From Acinetobacter pittii (GTDB taxonomy: Bacteria > Pseudomonadota > Gammaproteobacteria > Pseudomonadales > Moraxellaceae): DNA of 64,000 nucleotides. Below, piece by piece: positions 62,212 through 64,000 of this stretch; the stretch's first letter is position 1; each line of letters begins with the position of its first letter. Location: positions 1,302,001 to 1,366,000 of the forward strand of contig NZ_CP139286.1 of NCBI RefSeq assembly GCF_034067285.1, written 5' to 3'. The notes beneath the pieces were generated by a model. The model did not search any database. It was not told where the DNA came from and saw nothing but the letters and a program-made list of their open reading frames with translations. The position numbers and the translations under genes were made by a program.

Positions 62212-62272
62212 AAAAAAAGCCTGATGCTACGAATCAGGCTTCAGTATTCATCGACAATAGGAGTTGATGAAC
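62212..62272 (-). ncRNA. Candidate small RNA (~61 nt) with anti-Shine-Dalgarno loop
   Basis: On the minus strand, TTGCCT (62307-62302), a 17-base spacer and TAGATT (62284-62279) form a plausible promoter. The transcript would begin with a hairpin TTCATC/GATGAA whose 13-base loop contains CTCCT (62259-62263 on the plus strand), complementary to a Shine-Dalgarno. It ends in the AGCCTGAT/ATCAGGCT terminator followed by seven T residues (62212-62241). This is a compact two-hairpin RNA, typical of Hfq-type or ribosome-binding-site-targeting sRNAs. Confidence 0.55.
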
Positions 62273-62363
62273 AAGACCAATCTAACAGACCTGCTCTGTA
62301 AAGGCAAACTGAGGCTTGAATTGCTGAGTCAGCTAAAATTAAATTTTTCAGAATATACGCATT

Positions 62364-62442
62364 AAAAAAGCCCTTGCTCGAAAGCGAAGGGCTTAGTCAT
62401 TCATTGATCTACCAATGAACTATATAAGGCTCATCTCATACT
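62364..62442 (-). ncRNA. Candidate small RNA (~79 nt), tandem relative of the downstream one
   Basis: On the minus strand, a -10 TATACT (62454-62449) with a weak -35 is followed by a transcript with hairpin TTCATTG/CAATGAA (6-base loop, 62400-62419) and then a strong terminator CCCTT...AAGGG with a TCGAAA-type loop and T run (62364-62394). The order GTTCAT - loop - ATGAAT - ACT - AAGCC - terminator is the same as in the small RNA at 62212-62272, so the two appear to be diverged duplicates. Confidence 0.55.
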
Positions 62443-62718
62443 AAGAACAGTATAACTGAATTTAGGGGAGTAGAGAAGAAAACCTTTAAATAGCTTACTT
62501 ATTCTATTTGTACTTAATTTATTGAGGCATATAGCAAGTTACATCAATAGTAAACCAAGACACAAAACTTGCACTTTGTATTCTGGAGTGTGTGGTATTT
62601 GTGTGTAAGCCCCGATTAGATTGGCTTTGGGAACGAAGCAATAGCGGTTAAATGATTCAAATAACGTTTGGAGTGAACATTTTGAAGAATCAGGGCGGAT
62701 GTAAGCAAGGAAGTAAAT

Positions 62719-62961
62719 ATGAATTTGATTAGATTAGAAGAACTCTCATTGATGAGTAATGCGGTTTTGACACCTCAATTAAACAATTGGCCATGTATAC
62801 AATCAGCAAATTTAGAAGATACTGATTGTCAAAAGCATAGAGACAGTTTTTCCGAACAATCTGATAAAAAATTTCATAAAGAATGGCGAAAACAACAAAA
62901 GAAAATACTTAAAAATATTCCGAGTAATGCTGTGTTACTCAGTATGAATGACTCTATTTAG
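62719..62961 (+). CDS. Hypothetical protein, 80 aa
   Basis: AAGGAAG lies 5-7 bases before the ATG, supporting translation. The product is hydrophilic. Its first half has two Cys residues (NWPCIQSANLEDTDCQKH) and its second half is very basic (KKFHKEWRKQQKKILKN), consistent with nucleic-acid binding but not proof of it. No family recognised. It precedes the phage head gene on the same strand by about 190 bases, so it may belong to the phage segment. Confidence 0.6.
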   Translation: MNLIRLEELSLMSNAVLTPQLNNWPCIQSANLEDTDCQKHRDSFSEQSDKKFHKEWRKQQKKILKNIPSNAVLLSMNDSI

Positions 62962-63151
62962 TCTAGGCATCAAACAATTTTATAAAGACATAAATTACAA
63001 GGATGAGCTGTTAGCTAAATAACTTTACGTAGCTACACTTGTTAGTCATAACTTCTTCTAGAGATACTGAAAATATTAATAAATAACGAATATGTAAGGG
63101 AAGACGGGCAAATAGAAAATAACAAAAAAGGCACTTCTGTAGAGGTAATTT

Positions 63152-64000
63152 ATGGTTAATCTTCACCAGAAATCACTTTTTGATGTTCTGACTCAACATC
63201 AGGCTTATCTATATCGAGCATCCTCAAGATCGGTCAATGAGCTTCTTAATTTATTTAATTCCGAAACGGTTAACATGCTTACCAAGTTAAGTAATTTGTT
63301 AGATGGACTAAATGAAAAGGAAAAAACAGCGCTAGCAGGTGGGCTTTACTCAACAGCTCCATTAAAAGAGATACGTGCACTAATTTCTCAATGGTTTAAT
63401 GTAACGAATGATGCACTCATTGATACGTTTACCGTCTCTGCTGTGGCATTGGCTGTCTATGAAGCCAGATATATGTCAAAAATTTTTGGTGGTAAACATA
63501 AAGAGTTAAAAGGTGAACAGCTCTATAAAGCTGCTAAACGTGTTCCTTTAGCAGGTGGCGCATTGGTAGATGAGTTGCTCTTGAAAATTGTAGAGGTGGC
63601 GCGTCAACGTGTCGAATATGCAATTCGGGATGGCCTTAATACTGGAGCCACAAATCAACAAATTATTCAAAGGATTCAGGGTACTAAACGCCTTAAATAT
63701 GAAGATGGACTATTAAATAGCACAAAGGCAGATATTGAACGAACTGTACGTACAATTCGAAGCCATATATCCAATCAGGCCTATTTAAATAGCTATAAAC
63801 AGTTAAAGTTTGAATATGTCAGATTTGTAAGTGTCCTTGATGGAAGAACCTCTAAAGTGTGTGCTGCACTTGATAGTAGTGTCTGGACCATCAATGATCC
63901 TACAAAGAAAGTTCCTCCTCTACATCCTCATTGTCGTAGTATTTTAATTCCAACACATGAAGATGGTCAGCTCGTAGGCAGCCGAGCTTTCATTATGGAT
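63152..64000 (+). CDS. Phage head morphogenesis protein, SPP1 gp7/MuF-like (truncated by window end)
   Basis: A frame opens at ATG 63152 (AGAGGT 6 bases upstream) and stays open for 283 codons to the last base. The visible part has an N-terminal helical region (SLFDVLTQHQAYLYRASSRS), then the gp7/MuF-like domain at about 190-275 with RTIRSHISNQAYLNSY, VSVLDGRTSKVCAALD and the conserved VPPLHPHCRSILIP. Such proteins are minor head components near the portal. MuF domains are also found as N-terminal parts of polymorphic toxins. No terminase or portal gene lies upstream in this window, which is unusual for a complete prophage head module. Confidence 0.88.
   Translation, partial: MVNLHQKSLFDVLTQHQAYLYRASSRSVNELLNLFNSETVNMLTKLSNLLDGLNEKEKTALAGGLYSTAPLKEIRALISQWFNVTNDALIDTFTVSAVALAVYEARYMSKIFGGKHKELKGEQLYKAAKRVPLAGGALVDELLLKIVEVARQRVEYAIRDGLNTGATNQQIIQRIQGTKRLKYEDGLLNSTKADIERTVRTIRSHISNQAYLNSYKQLKFEYVRFVSVLDGRTSKVCAALDSSVWTINDPTKKVPPLHPHCRSILIPTHEDGQLVGSRAFIMD

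Larger units (their letters stand above)
62138..62718. other. Intergenic region holding two small RNAs
   Basis: About 580 bases without a supported protein gene. The two minus-strand small RNAs at 62212-62272 and 62364-62442 account for much of it. Between 62456 and 62700 there is AT-rich DNA plus a weak AAGCC/GGCTT hairpin near 62611, with no assigned role. Confidence 0.5.

Noticed and set aside
62267..62365. A 32-codon plus-strand ORF with AGGAG just before ATG
   Set aside because: The AGGAG and ATG are the complement of the loop and stem of the minus-strand RNA, and the frame overlaps its promoter and the next terminator. The hairpin and T runs are better explained by RNA genes on the other strand.
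58655..64000. An intact prophage occupying the right end
   Set aside because: Only a lysozyme and a head protein look phage-like. HxlR/AhpD and sRNA genes lie between them and no integrase, terminase, portal or repressor is visible in this window.

Overview
The window is a chromosomal segment of an Acinetobacter species, most likely of the calcoaceticus-baumannii complex. The evidence is AT-rich DNA, an Hfq with a very long Gly/Phe/Gln-rich tail, a piuA-piuC catecholate siderophore pair next to a Fur-like gene, a Csu-type archaic pilus cluster, and a C4-like antisense RNA element. This genus call is from recall of gene content, not from a database search.

Layout. 1-3.2 kb: the 3' end of tamB, a secreted beta-propeller lactonase-like protein and a small lipoprotein. 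3.4-6.1 kb: acnB. 6.3-11.8 kb: an unknown ORF, a K+ channel, an MFS exporter, a DUF4198 protein behind a Fur-box-like site, metR behind MetR-type boxes, and a UPF0756 membrane protein. 12-15 kb: rsuA, a GNAT enzyme, a lone RelB/DinJ-type antitoxin and an RluA-family synthase. 15.1-19.1 kb: the housekeeping run tsaE-mutL-miaA-hfq, without amiB. 19.2-25.3 kb: a DMT transporter, nfsB, ppiB-lpxH, glnS and a glutamine amidotransferase. 25.8-31 kb: an alcohol/aldehyde module (aldehyde dehydrogenase, GAF-type regulator, alpha/beta hydrolase, iron alcohol dehydrogenase). 31.2-39.7 kb: a Pif1/RecD-like helicase, a CHMI-like isomerase, an AraC-GyrI regulator, thiM with a zinc-ribbon gene, and pepN.

40.2-45 kb: a four-gene archaic chaperone-usher pilus operon. 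45.2-47.9 kb: two degenerate SDR-like genes, then a strong promoter, a C4-like structured RNA, a 35-codon ORF and a TetR regulator. 48-54.1 kb: an iron block with two divergent TonB receptors, each with a Fur box, plus piuC and a Fur paralogue that has lost its metal ligands. 54.4-56.8 kb: a MocR-type regulator divergent from a cupin gene and an AhpD-like gene. 56.8-60 kb: AT-rich small secreted, lipoprotein, membrane and acidic proteins. 60.2-64 kb: a hotdog protein paired with a GH24 lysozyme, an AhpD/HxlR divergent pair with a perfect palindromic operator, two tandem terminator-ended small RNAs on the minus strand, a small ORF, and the start of a phage MuF-like (SPP1 gp7) head protein that runs off the window.

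The most interesting non-coding signals are the C4-like element at 46.8-47.2 kb, whose antisense arms can pair either internally or with the Shine-Dalgarno region of the following ORF, and the pair of similar small RNAs at 62.2-62.45 kb, one of which exposes an anti-Shine-Dalgarno loop.
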